DNA from: an uncultured Nannocystaceae bacterium
GTDB taxonomy: Bacteria; Myxococcota_A; Polyangia; Nannocystales; Nannocystaceae
DNA length: 17,557 nt
Assembly (NCBI GenBank): GCA_938084085.1
Contig: CALKDV010000437.1
Coordinates: 1 to 17,557 of the forward strand
Direction of reading: 5' to 3'
Shown here: positions 1 through 7,305 of the stretch, in pieces
Layout of the letters: the number at the start of each line of letters is the position of its first letter
How positions within the stretch are numbered: position 1 is the stretch's first letter
The notes under the pieces: model-generated
Told to the model about the DNA's origin: nothing
Seen by the model: only the letters and a program-made list of their open reading frames with translations
Databases searched by the model: none
Position numbers and translations under genes: made by a program

Positions 1-282
1 CACGAGCGTGAACTTGGCCACTACAAGGCGGAAATTCGAAATTCGAATTCCGCTCATTCGCAGGGCGCGGCGAGCATCGCGGCCGCATTTTTGAGGAGCT
101 TTGTCACCTATCCCTGGGCCCATATCGACATGGGCGGCAAGGGGTCGTGGGAGAGCCCCCGAGAGTATTTGGGAGAGGGGGCGACCGGCTTCGGATGTCG
201 TCTCATCGTCGAGGCGACCGAGCGCATCGCCGCGGGTGGTCTGCACGGTAACAAGACCCCGACCGCCCTCGAGGACCTGTAG
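1..282 (+). CDS. pepA: Leucyl aminopeptidase (M17 family), C-terminal fragment
   Basis: Frame 1 is open from the first base to a TAG at 280-282, giving the last 93 residues of a protein that starts before the window. The fragment has the C-terminal signature of M17 cytosolic leucyl aminopeptidases: a QGAASIAAAFL stretch (family: GAGSITAALFL), then PWAHIDMGG (family: PWAHLDIAG), then YLGEGATGFGCRLIVE (family: Y..KGATGxGVRLLVE). The metal-binding NTDAEGR segment would lie upstream and cannot be checked. Family knowledge: these are hexameric two-metal exopeptidases that release N-terminal residues from peptides in the cytoplasm. The 59-base gap to the folB-like gene, with a possible promoter in it, suggests the next unit is transcribed separately. 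An M17-like paralogue with another specificity is possible. Confidence 0.75.
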   Translation, partial: HERELGHYKAEIRNSNSAHSQGAASIAAAFLRSFVTYPWAHIDMGGKGSWESPREYLGEGATGFGCRLIVEATERIAAGGLHGNKTPTALEDL

Positions 283-317
283 CGGTGTTCGCTGGTCATG
301 GCTCGGTGAACGAAATG

Positions 318-325
318 TGCTAGAC
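318..325 (+). promoter_or_regulatory. Possible -10 element TGCTAGAC upstream of folB-cupin
   Basis: The octamer TGCTAGAC lies 16 bases before the folB start codon. The same octamer occurs at 11242-11249 near serA, and shorter relatives occur before feoA and, on the minus strand, before the exbD-like gene. It can be read as an extended -10 (TGnTAGAC). I see no convincing -35 hexamer at 16-18 bases spacing, so this rests on recurrence and position only. Confidence 0.35.
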
Positions 326-341
326 CCGAGAAGGATTAATC

Positions 342-1031
342 ATGCCCAGAGATTCCGTTTTCATCTCAGAGATCGTGGTGGACTGCGTGGTGGGCGTCTA
401 TCCAGACGAGCGGACTCGGACGCAGCCTCTTCGCGTGGACTTGTCGCTTGATGTGGAGACCTCGCTTGCGGGCAGGACGGGGTGTCTCGGCGACGCGGTC
501 GACTACGCGCGCGTCACGGATGAGATCTCGACCCTGCTTAAGTTTCGGGAGTACCGCCTCCTTGAGACGGCTGCGGAGGAGCTTTGTGCGATGTTGCTGT
601 CGTTGCACCCCTCCATTGTTGCGGTGCAGTTGAGGCTCGAGAAGCCGGAGGCCCTCGTGGGTCGCGCGCGCTCCGCCGGTGTAAGCGTCCGTCGCTCCCA
701 TGAGGATTATCCTCGCCGGTGGGAGCGCCCGACCTTCGGTGAGGTGGAGGTGGTCTACGAATCACGAGAGGCGGGCATCTATCTCCTCCACGTAGATCCT
801 GGGAAAGAGATTCCCGCCCACCATCACGATGTGATGCGTGAGTTGGAGTGGGTGGCACGAGGAGAGCTGATGCGCGATGGAGCGCTGGTAGACGCGTTCT
901 CCCCTGTCGCGTGGCCCAAGGGTCGGACGCATCGCTACGAGAACAACTCCACAGACCGCGCGACAGTCTTTTGCTGTGACACGCCCCCCTTCATCCCCCA
1001 CGACGAGATAACGGACGGAGCCGGCTCGTGA
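342..1031 (+). CDS. folB: Dihydroneopterin aldolase (FolB) fused to a C-terminal cupin domain
   Basis: A 229-residue protein with two domains. Residues 4-118 match dihydroneopterin aldolase, which converts dihydroneopterin to 6-hydroxymethyl-dihydropterin plus glycolaldehyde in cytoplasmic folate synthesis. GVYPDERT carries Glu23 at the position of the catalytic Glu, DAVDYARV carries Tyr55, LLETAAEEL carries the pterin-binding Glu75, and LEKPEALVGRA carries Lys101 at the catalytic Lys position. A usual FolB ends near residue 120. Residues 130-215 form a cupin: motif 1 is G154-(X5)-H160-X-H162-(X4)-E167-(X6)-G174 and motif 2 is P192-X-G194-(X2)-H197-(X3)-N201, both complete, so a metal site (two or three His plus Glu) should be intact. 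The ATG is preceded at 8 bases by AGAAGGA, a good ribosome binding site. The stop overlaps the next start (GTGA). The fusion is unusual; the cupin's substrate is unknown. Confidence 0.88.
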   Translation: MPRDSVFISEIVVDCVVGVYPDERTRTQPLRVDLSLDVETSLAGRTGCLGDAVDYARVTDEISTLLKFREYRLLETAAEELCAMLLSLHPSIVAVQLRLEKPEALVGRARSAGVSVRRSHEDYPRRWERPTFGEVEVVYESREAGIYLLHVDPGKEIPAHHHDVMRELEWVARGELMRDGALVDAFSPVAWPKGRTHRYENNSTDRATVFCCDTPPFIPHDEITDGAGS

Positions 1032-1750
1032 AGCGCGTGCTGATCACCGGCGTGAGCAGAGGGATCGGGGAGGCAGTCGCTCGGACCATGAGCGCGGAGC
1101 CGTGGGAGATTACGGGGGTCTATCGACGTCGGCACGACGAAGCCCAGACGTTGGAGGCGGCGCTTGCTGGACGGCTCACGACTGTGGCGTGTGACCTCGG
1201 GGATGAGAGGGCGGTGGACGCGCTTGTGGATGACTGGCACGGGCAGTTTGACGCGCTAGTGCTCAACGCGGGCGTGGCCTATCGGGCGCCGTTCGTCGAA
1301 GACGACGTGGAGGGTGTGGATCCACTGGCGGCGCAGCTGCACCTGGACCTCGTGGCGCCGCTTCGCCTCTTGCGGTCCCTGTTGAGGGCCCGCCGCGTGG
1401 CAGCCGGAGGGGCCGTGGTCTTTGTCAGTTCGAATTTGGCGCGGCGAGGCTTGCCCGGAAAGGTGGCCTACGCCGCCGCGAAGGCGGGCTTGGAGGGTGC
1501 GTGCCGGGGCCTCGCGCGCGAGCTTGGGCCTCAGGGGGTGCGAGTAAACTGCGTGGCACCGGGGTTGTTGGCTACGGACATGACCGCAGACATGGGGAAC
1601 GCTGGCTACGAGTCGTATGGCGAGGAGGTGCCGCTTGGACGGGTGGGGCACCCCAGCGATGTCGCGGGGGTGGTCCGCTTTTTATTGAGCGACGACGCCC
1701 GCTACGTCAGCGGTCAGGTCATCGACGTGGACGGCGGCTGGTCCGCCTAG
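1028..1750 (+). CDS. Short-chain dehydrogenase/reductase, coupled to folB-cupin
   Basis: A 240-residue classical SDR. The Rossmann motif TGVSRGIG is at residues 7-14, Arg residues 33-35 after the second beta strand suggest NADPH preference, CDL is at 55-57, NAG at 80-82, Ser134/135 in the catalytic strand, YAAAK at 148-152, and the FabG-like ending GQVIDVDGGW closes the protein. Length is normal. The catalytic-tetrad Asn of helix 4 appears to be Asp107 (HLDLVAP). The GTG start overlaps the folB-cupin stop by four bases (GTGA), so the two are probably translationally coupled and may act together. The pteridine reductases FolM and PTR1 carry TGxxxRxG, whereas this protein has the ordinary TGxxxGxG, so a folate-reductase role is not supported by that motif. 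Substrate unassigned: a FabG-like 3-oxoacyl reductase or another small carbonyl reductase. Confidence 0.85.
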   Translation: MKRVLITGVSRGIGEAVARTMSAEPWEITGVYRRRHDEAQTLEAALAGRLTTVACDLGDERAVDALVDDWHGQFDALVLNAGVAYRAPFVEDDVEGVDPLAAQLHLDLVAPLRLLRSLLRARRVAAGGAVVFVSSNLARRGLPGKVAYAAAKAGLEGACRGLARELGPQGVRVNCVAPGLLATDMTADMGNAGYESYGEEVPLGRVGHPSDVAGVVRFLLSDDARYVSGQVIDVDGGWSA

Positions 1751-1753
1751 CAT

Positions 1754-4231
1754 TCAACGCTTGCTTCTTTTTTTGCGAGGCCGTGGAGACGGCGGCGTCG
1801 CACCGGCGGGGTCCTCGGGCCACAAATGCTTCGGATATCGTCTCATGAGCTGTCGTCGCAGGCTGGGATAGTGAACCTCCCAGAAGTTGGCGAGGTCGGT
1901 CGTCACCTGAACTGGTCGTTGGTTTGGAGCCAAGAGATGCAACACGACTGGGACGCGATCTTCGAGGACGCGGGGCCCGCGGGACATCCCAAAAAAATCC
2001 TGGAGGCGAGAGGCCACATAAGGCGGGGCGCCCGGTTCAAACTGGAGCTTGAGGCGGCGTCCGCTGGGCAGCGTGAGCGAGGAGGGGAGGCGCGACTCGA
2101 GCCAGTGAGGACTGATCTCCAGGGTCTGCAGCGCGTGGGGCATGAGGTTTGTCTTGCGCAGCTCGGCCAGGGACCTCGCGGTCGCGCAGGCCGCCGCGAG
2201 GCTCGCCCTGCGAGCGTCCTCATTGAAGATCGGCGCGGAGGGCAGATGGGCTCGCGCGACCTCGAGACGAAGGGCGAGCTGTTTGAGTACGCCGCTGGGA
2301 TCATAGAAGCCTTCTCCCCTCTTGAGCGCCTCCTCGGCCAGGGCCTGGGCTCTCTGTTCGAGGGAGGGTTCAATGCGCTCACGCTCGATCACGAGGCTAT
2401 CGAGGGCCACCGTCCTCCAGGCGGTGACGCGATCGTGCTGCTCGTCGTAGCTCACGGTGTTGCGCTCCACGAGGTCATCAAACAGGTGCTCAAAGATCCA
2501 ATCGGGATCCACGACCACGGCGCTCTGGACCATCGGGGTCTGTCGGGCGCCCTGTCTCCGTGTATCCACCGCCACGGCAGCGCAAAATTTGGCCCCCCAG
2601 GCCACAGAATCTTGCGACAGACTCGCGTGTCCTCCCCCCGCAAACTGCACGCGGCGCGCGTGGGTCTCGTGCTCCACCACGGCGCCAACCCGATCCTTAA
2701 AGGCGAGGAAGATGCTCTCGGCCAGGGCGCGCTCCGCTGGTTCGCCACGCGTCGTGTCCTTGTCCATCCCAGCAGAGAGCTGTCGGATTACGTCCCGCAA
2801 GCGGGCGAGTGTGCGACGGTCTTGAAGCGCTCGGCACGTCTCGAAGACCTCCAGAGCGTCGCAATATCCTCCGGTCGCGCGCGGCCGGTGCCGTACACTT
2901 TCTTGAAGGGCGGCGATGGCGGTCGCGGCGAGATGACCCACCCCGCGCCGATCGGCTTCCACCAGGGCCTTCGCGAACCGAGGGCTCGCGGGGATTCGAT
3001 GCATCGCCTGTCCGACTTGGGTGATGGTTCTCTTGTGGGTGGCGCCGAGGGAGGACAGCAGGTTCGTCGCCGCGTCGAGGGCTTTTGCGGGCGGTGGATC
3101 TAGCCAGGCCAGGTCCTCACTTTTTACGTTGGCAAACGCGAGGTCGAGGGCGAGGCGAGAAAGATCGCTCCTCAAAATCTCCGGTACATCTCGGAGAGGT
3201 CGGCGATGGAAGGCGTCTTCACTATAGAGCCGAACGCAGGCGCCTGGCCGAGTGCGGCCGGCGCGGCCCGCTCGCTGAACCGCGGAGGCTTGGCTGATTT
3301 CTTGGGTGCGAAGCTCCAGTGCTCCAGTGCCCGCGTCCGTACGGGCGAGTTTAGCGAGCCCGCTGTCGATGACCACGGTGACGCCGTCGATGGTCACGGA
3401 GGTCTCCGCGATATTCGTGGAGAGAACCAGCTTTTGGGTGCTGGAGGGGGCGAGGGCCCGCTCTTGCAACTCTGGGCTGAGGTCTCCGTGGAGTCGATGG
3501 ATCTCGATGCCGTGCCCTCGACAAAATCCCTCGCATCGCGAGGCTGCGGCGTTGATGTCGAAGATGCCAGGGAGGAAGGCCAAAACATGCCCGTCGCAGC
3601 CTCGCTCGACCAAGTCCTGAAGACACCGGAGGATCTGCCGATCCAACGGCCGCGAGCTGTCGGGGCGGTGGTGGAGGTCGACGGGGTGTTGACGACCTTC
3701 GATGTGCATGACCTTCGCGTCGAGGAGGTTGGCGACGGGATCGGGGTCCATGGTGGCGGACATGGCGACGATGCGCAGCGACGGCAGCGAGGTTTGTTGG
3801 AGGTGGCGGACCCGTGCGAGGGCGTAGTCCGCGTCGAGGTGACGTTCGTGAAGCTCATCAAAGATGACGACATCCACGGAATCGAGACGCCGAGGGTTTC
3901 CAAGCGAGCGGACGAAGAGGCCCTCCGTCATAAATGTGAGTCGTGTGTCTCGACTTCGCGCGCGGTCAAATCGAACCTCGTAGCCCACTCGTCCCCCCAC
4001 GGATTCACCGAGTCGCCGTGAGATGTGCCGGGCCGCGACGCGGGCCGCGATCCGACGGGGCTCCAGCACGAGCACGCGTCGCGGTGGGTGGCCGTCGCCG
4101 TTGAGCCCCGCGAGGTGCAGCGGCAGCCGGGTGGTCTTCCCGGCCCCGGGCTCGGCGACGACCACGAGGTTGCGCTCGGCGATGGTCGTCGCACACGCGT
4201 CGAGGTGGGTGTCGATAGGGAGTTGCGCCAT
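1754..4231 (-). CDS. hrpB: ATP-dependent RNA helicase HrpB (DEAH/RHA type)
   Basis: An 825-residue protein, the usual length for HrpB (about 800-850). Visible helicase motifs in order: Walker A AEPGAGKTT (residues 26-34), motif Ia LEPRRIAARVAA (56-67), Walker B DELHERH (125-131), SAT (158-160), motif V AETSVTIDGV (275-284) and motif VI QRAGRAGR (319-326). The C-terminal hallmark RYPKHLWPEDP, close to the HrpB consensus RYPKHPWPDDP, separates it from HrpA. The extreme C-terminus is basic (PRPRKKRSKR). HrpB is a cytoplasmic superfamily 2 helicase of poorly defined cellular role. The ATG at 4231 has no clear ribosome binding site. The gene converges on the SDR gene with 3 bases between stops and diverges from feoA across 101 bases. 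Long open frames on the opposite strand are by-products of its GC-rich codons. Confidence 0.95.
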   Translation of the reverse strand: MAQLPIDTHLDACATTIAERNLVVVAEPGAGKTTRLPLHLAGLNGDGHPPRRVLVLEPRRIAARVAARHISRRLGESVGGRVGYEVRFDRARSRDTRLTFMTEGLFVRSLGNPRRLDSVDVVIFDELHERHLDADYALARVRHLQQTSLPSLRIVAMSATMDPDPVANLLDAKVMHIEGRQHPVDLHHRPDSSRPLDRQILRCLQDLVERGCDGHVLAFLPGIFDINAAASRCEGFCRGHGIEIHRLHGDLSPELQERALAPSSTQKLVLSTNIAETSVTIDGVTVVIDSGLAKLARTDAGTGALELRTQEISQASAVQRAGRAGRTRPGACVRLYSEDAFHRRPLRDVPEILRSDLSRLALDLAFANVKSEDLAWLDPPPAKALDAATNLLSSLGATHKRTITQVGQAMHRIPASPRFAKALVEADRRGVGHLAATAIAALQESVRHRPRATGGYCDALEVFETCRALQDRRTLARLRDVIRQLSAGMDKDTTRGEPAERALAESIFLAFKDRVGAVVEHETHARRVQFAGGGHASLSQDSVAWGAKFCAAVAVDTRRQGARQTPMVQSAVVVDPDWIFEHLFDDLVERNTVSYDEQHDRVTAWRTVALDSLVIERERIEPSLEQRAQALAEEALKRGEGFYDPSGVLKQLALRLEVARAHLPSAPIFNEDARRASLAAACATARSLAELRKTNLMPHALQTLEISPHWLESRLPSSLTLPSGRRLKLQFEPGAPPYVASRLQDFFGMSRGPRVLEDRVPVVLHLLAPNQRPVQVTTDLANFWEVHYPSLRRQLMRRYPKHLWPEDPAGATPPSPRPRKKRSKR

Positions 4232-4320
4232 GTGCGTCGCGCCATGATGCCATCTTCGGAGAGGTCGCGTCGCGGGCAGTCCTCCGCGTAGCGTGCCTCA
4301 TGGACAGCGGCGACGCTATC

Positions 4321-4328
4321 GGCTAGAG
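4321..4328 (+). promoter_or_regulatory. Possible -10-like GGCTAGAG before feoA
   Basis: GGCTAGAG sits 4 bases before the feoA ATG in the 101-base gap between divergent hrpB and feoA. It shares the GCTAGA core with the motif seen before folB and serA. It is very close to the start codon, so as a promoter it would give an almost leaderless transcript; its AGAG could instead be the feoA ribosome binding site. I see no recognisable Fur box in the gap. Confidence 0.2.
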
Positions 4329-4332
4329 ATCA

Positions 4333-4593
4333 ATGCGCTTGTCGACACCCACAACAACCACGCTTGATCAGCTGCCGAGAGGAGCCGCCGGTCGAGTTCT
4401 GTCTGTCGACGGCGAGGACGATATATGGTTGCGGATATTGGAGATGGGGATCGTTCGCGGGACCATGGTCACGGTGGTGAAGTTCGCCCCCCTTGGAGAT
4501 CCGATGGAGCTCCGGCTTCGCGGGCATCATCTATCTCTTCGCCGCGCTGAGGCGGCCCGTATTCATGTCCAGGCGGGGGGGGAGAGTCGATGA
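4333..4593 (+). CDS. feoA: Ferrous iron transport protein A (FeoA)
   Basis: An 86-residue protein with the SH3-like FeoA fold signature: LDQLPRGAAGRVLSVDG, then LRILEMGIVRGTMVTVV (family: RLLEMGFxPGTxVxVV), then APLGDPMELRLRGHHLSLRRAEA (family: APLGDPxEVxVRGxxLSLRxxEA). FeoA is a small cytoplasmic protein needed for Fe(II) uptake through FeoB and thought to regulate it. The stop overlaps the feoB start as ATGA (4590-4593), so the pair should be translationally coupled. A Thr-rich N-terminus (TPTTTT) precedes the domain. No FeoC is present. Confidence 0.93.
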   Translation: MRLSTPTTTTLDQLPRGAAGRVLSVDGEDDIWLRILEMGIVRGTMVTVVKFAPLGDPMELRLRGHHLSLRRAEAARIHVQAGGESR

Positions 4594-6683
4594 CCTCGAA
4601 TGGGACGGTCTTCGCTGTTGCCGGGAATCCGAACGTCGGCAAGACGAGCTTGTTTAATGTGTTGACCGGGCTTCGCTATCAGGTCGGGAATTATCCCGGG
4701 GTGACTGTCGAGGTGAGGGAGGGACGCGTGCGGGGTGGAGAGGAGGGCGCGCCCATCACCCTCTTGGATCTGCCTGGCACCTACAGTTTAACGCCGCAGT
4801 CGGAAGACGAGCAGGTCGCCTATGACGTGCTCAGCGGGCGGGGCGCCTCGGCGGTGGATGCGATCTTACTGGTCCTGGATGCGACCAATCTCTCGCGGAA
4901 CCTCTACCTCGTGACGCAGGTGTTGTCCTTGGGGACCCCGTGCGTGGTGGCGTTGAACATGGTGGACGCGGCCCGTGACGCGGGGGTGGCGGTGGACGCA
5001 GACGGGCTGTCAAAGACCCTCGGTCTGCCAGTCTACGAGACCGTCGCACGCACTGGGGCCGGGGTGCCCGAACTCGTTGACGCGGTGCGGTCGCTCGCGC
5101 AAGGAGCGGTCGGCGGAGCGCCGGAGGCCCCGTCCCTCGATCTTAATGAAGACGCGCGGCGGGTGGTCGAGGAAATCGGCGCGCAGGTGGGCGGTGCGGC
5201 GCGCGCGAGCTGGCTCCTCGGTGCAGATGTCATCGCGCGTGAAGGCCTCGTCTCCTCTGCGGAGCGAGAGGCGCTCGACGCGATCGCGTTGGATCGACGG
5301 CGAGCGGCGATCGTGGACCTGGTCCAAGCGAGATATGCGCGCGTGGAGTCCTGGCTCGAGGACGTGCGTGCGCCGACAGCGGCCGAGGGCGCTGACTCTG
5401 ACGCCCCCGCCATGCGCCGGACCGCGCGGATCGATCGGGTCCTGACGCATCGTGTCTTCGGTCCCCTGTGTTTCTTGCTGGTGATGGCGCTGGTCTTCCA
5501 GTCGATTTTCTCCTGGTCGGAGCCCTTGATGGGGGCGATCGAGTGGGTGATGGGGACTGCCGCGGTGGCCACCCGCACGACCCTTGGACCAGGCCTATTC
5601 ACGGATCTGCTCACCGAGGGTTTGATCGCGGGGGTCGGGAACGTCTTGGTTTTTGTGCCCCAGATCGTGGTGCTGTTCTTGAGTATCACCGTGCTGGAAG
5701 AGACCGGCTATATGGCGAGGGCGGCCTTCATCGTGGATCGGTTGATGAGCAAGGTGGGCCTCTCGGGCAAGTCATTTGTGCCGTTGCTTGGGGGCTACGC
5801 CTGCGCGATCCCAGCGATCATGAGCACTCGCAGCATCCCTCGCTTCCGTGATCGTCTGGTCACCATCATGATGGTGCCGTTCATGAGCTGCAGCGCGCGA
5901 CTGCCCGTGTACGCCCTCATGATCGGGGCGTTGTTCGAGGCGAACCGGCAGCTGCTGGGCCCCTTCACGCTCGGGGGCGCGCTGCTGTTAGGGATGTACA
6001 TGTTGTCGACGTTGGCGGCGCTCGGCGTCGGGGCGGTGTATCGACGTACGGTGTTGAGGGGGCCGACGCCAGCGCTGGTCCTTGAGCTTCCGCCGTATCG
6101 GTTGCCGCGAGTCAAGGACACGCTCGCCCAGGTGTGGGATCGAACCTTCGACTTCATCCGCGACGCCGGCACGATTATTTTGACCTTCACGATCATTTTA
6201 TGGGGGTTGTTTACGTTTCCACGGGTCGACATCTCGGAGATCGCACCCGAGGAGACCCCGATCGAATACTCCGTGGCGGGTCGGCTTGGCCACGCCATCG
6301 AACCAGGATTGCGACCGATCGGACAAGATTGGCGCACGGGTATTGGGCTGATCGGAAGCTTCGCGGCGCGCGAGGTGTTCGTGTCGACCATGGGGCTCGC
6401 GTATGGGATCGAAGGGGCCGATGACGATGACGCGCCGCTGCGCGACCGCATCCAACGAGATCGAGACAAGCAGACCGGCGAGCGTCGGCACACACCACGT
6501 TCAGGCCTCGCGCTGATGGTGTTCTTTGTGTTCGCGTGTCAGTGCGTGTCTACGCTCGCGGTGGTGCGGCGAGAGACGCGATCGTGGAAGTGGCCCATCG
6601 TGATGTTTGTGAGCATGACCGCGCTCGCCTATCTCGCGGCGCTGCTGACCTACCAGGTGGGCGGGTTGCTCGGGTTCGAATGA
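4590..6683 (+). CDS. feoB: Fe(II) transporter FeoB (GTPase plus membrane permease)
   Basis: A 697-residue protein, shorter than E. coli FeoB (about 770) but with all hallmarks. The cytosolic G domain has G1 GNPNVGKTS (12-20), G2 PGVTVE (36-41), G3 DLPG (60-63) and G4 NMVD (123-126). A helical linker follows, then the membrane part from about residue 288. The Gate segment GLSGKSFVPLLGGYACAIP (around 390-408) keeps the Cys and IPAIM motif, and PFMSCSARLPVY (430-441) is typical. A second Gate unit with AAREVFVSTMG follows, and the protein ends in hydrophobic helices. FeoB imports ferrous iron across the inner membrane, with GTP hydrolysis gating transport. It is co-transcribed with feoA and converges with the exbD-like gene 34 bases downstream. 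Confidence 0.96.
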   Translation: MTSNGTVFAVAGNPNVGKTSLFNVLTGLRYQVGNYPGVTVEVREGRVRGGEEGAPITLLDLPGTYSLTPQSEDEQVAYDVLSGRGASAVDAILLVLDATNLSRNLYLVTQVLSLGTPCVVALNMVDAARDAGVAVDADGLSKTLGLPVYETVARTGAGVPELVDAVRSLAQGAVGGAPEAPSLDLNEDARRVVEEIGAQVGGAARASWLLGADVIAREGLVSSAEREALDAIALDRRRAAIVDLVQARYARVESWLEDVRAPTAAEGADSDAPAMRRTARIDRVLTHRVFGPLCFLLVMALVFQSIFSWSEPLMGAIEWVMGTAAVATRTTLGPGLFTDLLTEGLIAGVGNVLVFVPQIVVLFLSITVLEETGYMARAAFIVDRLMSKVGLSGKSFVPLLGGYACAIPAIMSTRSIPRFRDRLVTIMMVPFMSCSARLPVYALMIGALFEANRQLLGPFTLGGALLLGMYMLSTLAALGVGAVYRRTVLRGPTPALVLELPPYRLPRVKDTLAQVWDRTFDFIRDAGTIILTFTIILWGLFTFPRVDISEIAPEETPIEYSVAGRLGHAIEPGLRPIGQDWRTGIGLIGSFAAREVFVSTMGLAYGIEGADDDDAPLRDRIQRDRDKQTGERRHTPRSGLALMVFFVFACQCVSTLAVVRRETRSWKWPIVMFVSMTALAYLAALLTYQVGGLLGFE

Positions 6684-6717
6684 TGGTGCGCCGACGCTGT
6701 TCCAAGTGCGCGCTGGG

Positions 6718-7143
6718 CTACAAACGCTCGGACGCGAGGCCGATCGATCCGATCCCCGCTTCACGTGCGGCGGACATCAACGAGATGACAGTGCCGTAGG
6801 GTACCTTTGGGGCCGCACGAATCGCGAGTCGGCCGTCCGTCTGCGCCTTTTTGTTGGCGCGAATCGCCTCGACGATCTCTTCGTGACCGGTCGGGAGTTT
6901 TGTTTGACCGAGGCGCGCGGAGCCATCATCGGCCACCGTGATCAGCAAGGTGGCCTCGGGGTCGTCGGGCTGCTCGGTGATGGGATCATCTGGAATCGCC
7001 ACGGGCTGCTGCTCCGACGGCGGCGGTGGGGAGGCCACCAAGAAGATGATGAGCAGGCACAGCAACACGTCGATCATCGGCGTCATGTTGATGTCGGCGG
7101 ACATCTTTAGGTCCAAGTCGTCTTCGTCGAACACGCGATGCAA
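6718..7143 (-). CDS. ExbD/TolR-family biopolymer transport protein, solitary
   Basis: A protein of up to 141 residues with the ExbD/TolR layout: short acidic cytoplasmic N-terminus (FDEDDLDLK), then INMTPMIDVLLCLLIIFLV, one membrane helix containing the conserved proton-path Asp (Asp25, aligned with Asp25 of E. coli ExbD), a Pro-rich periplasmic linker, and a C-terminal alpha/beta domain (TLLITVADDGSARLG ... LAIRAAPKVPYGTVISLMSAAREAGIGSIGL). The family works with ExbB/TolQ to couple proton motive force to outer-membrane work. No ExbB, TolQ or TonB gene is in the window. The frame opens just after a stop: TTG at 7143 and GTG at 7134 are possible, and the first ATG is at 7104. The acidic stretch before the helix is usual in the family, so a start before 7104 is likelier. 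No clear ribosome binding site. Confidence 0.88.
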   Translation of the reverse strand: MHRVFDEDDLDLKMSADINMTPMIDVLLCLLIIFLVASPPPPSEQQPVAIPDDPITEQPDDPEATLLITVADDGSARLGQTKLPTGHEEIVEAIRANKKAQTDGRLAIRAAPKVPYGTVISLMSAAREAGIGSIGLASERL

Positions 7144-7168
7144 ACGCTACCGAACTCTGTCTCGCCGG

Positions 7169-7175
7169 GTCTAGC
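7169..7175 (-). promoter_or_regulatory. Possible -10 element GCTAGAC for the exbD-like gene
   Basis: Read on the minus strand the sequence is AGCTAGACCCGGCGAG, close to TGCTAGACCCGAGAAG before folB. It lies about 25 bases before the earliest possible start of the exbD-like gene, a sensible promoter distance. GTGAAA about 19 bases upstream is a weak -35 candidate. Support is recurrence and position. Confidence 0.35.
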
Positions 7176-7305
7176 TTCGGCCTCCCGGGTATTTTCACGA
7201 AAGCGTGATTCGCGCATCGCTGGATAGACGGCTCTCGAGCCGAATAAACGCCATCTTGTGATGCAGATCACCACTTTGAGACGCTGCTCTGCGTATTTTC
7301 CGGCG

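Noticed and set aside
30..51. AT-rich near-palindrome built from repeated ATTCGA, looking like an operator
   Set aside because: It lies inside the aminopeptidase coding frame, where it encodes EIRNSNS within a conserved part of the protein, so a regulatory role is not supported.
1733..1774. GGCGG/CCGCC hairpin at the SDR 3' end followed by seven Ts, a possible terminator
   Set aside because: The stem is only 5 bp, overlaps the stop region, and the T-run lies 20 bases away; the Ts are explained by Lys codons at the C-terminus of hrpB on the other strand.
1826..3103. A 425-codon plus-strand open frame (and another at 3206-4021) opposite hrpB
   Set aside because: Both lie entirely inside hrpB, whose helicase motifs are intact on the minus strand. 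Their translations show no recognisable domain, and long antisense frames are expected in GC-rich genes.
4232..4332. Search for a Fur box in the hrpB-feoA gap
   Set aside because: No AT-rich 19-bp palindrome resembling the Fur consensus is present, although Fur control of feoAB is common elsewhere.
5033..5689. Long minus-strand frames within feoB (also 5795-6493)
   Set aside because: They are antisense to the well-conserved FeoB and rich in Arg, Ser and Pro, as expected for antisense reading of GC-rich codons.
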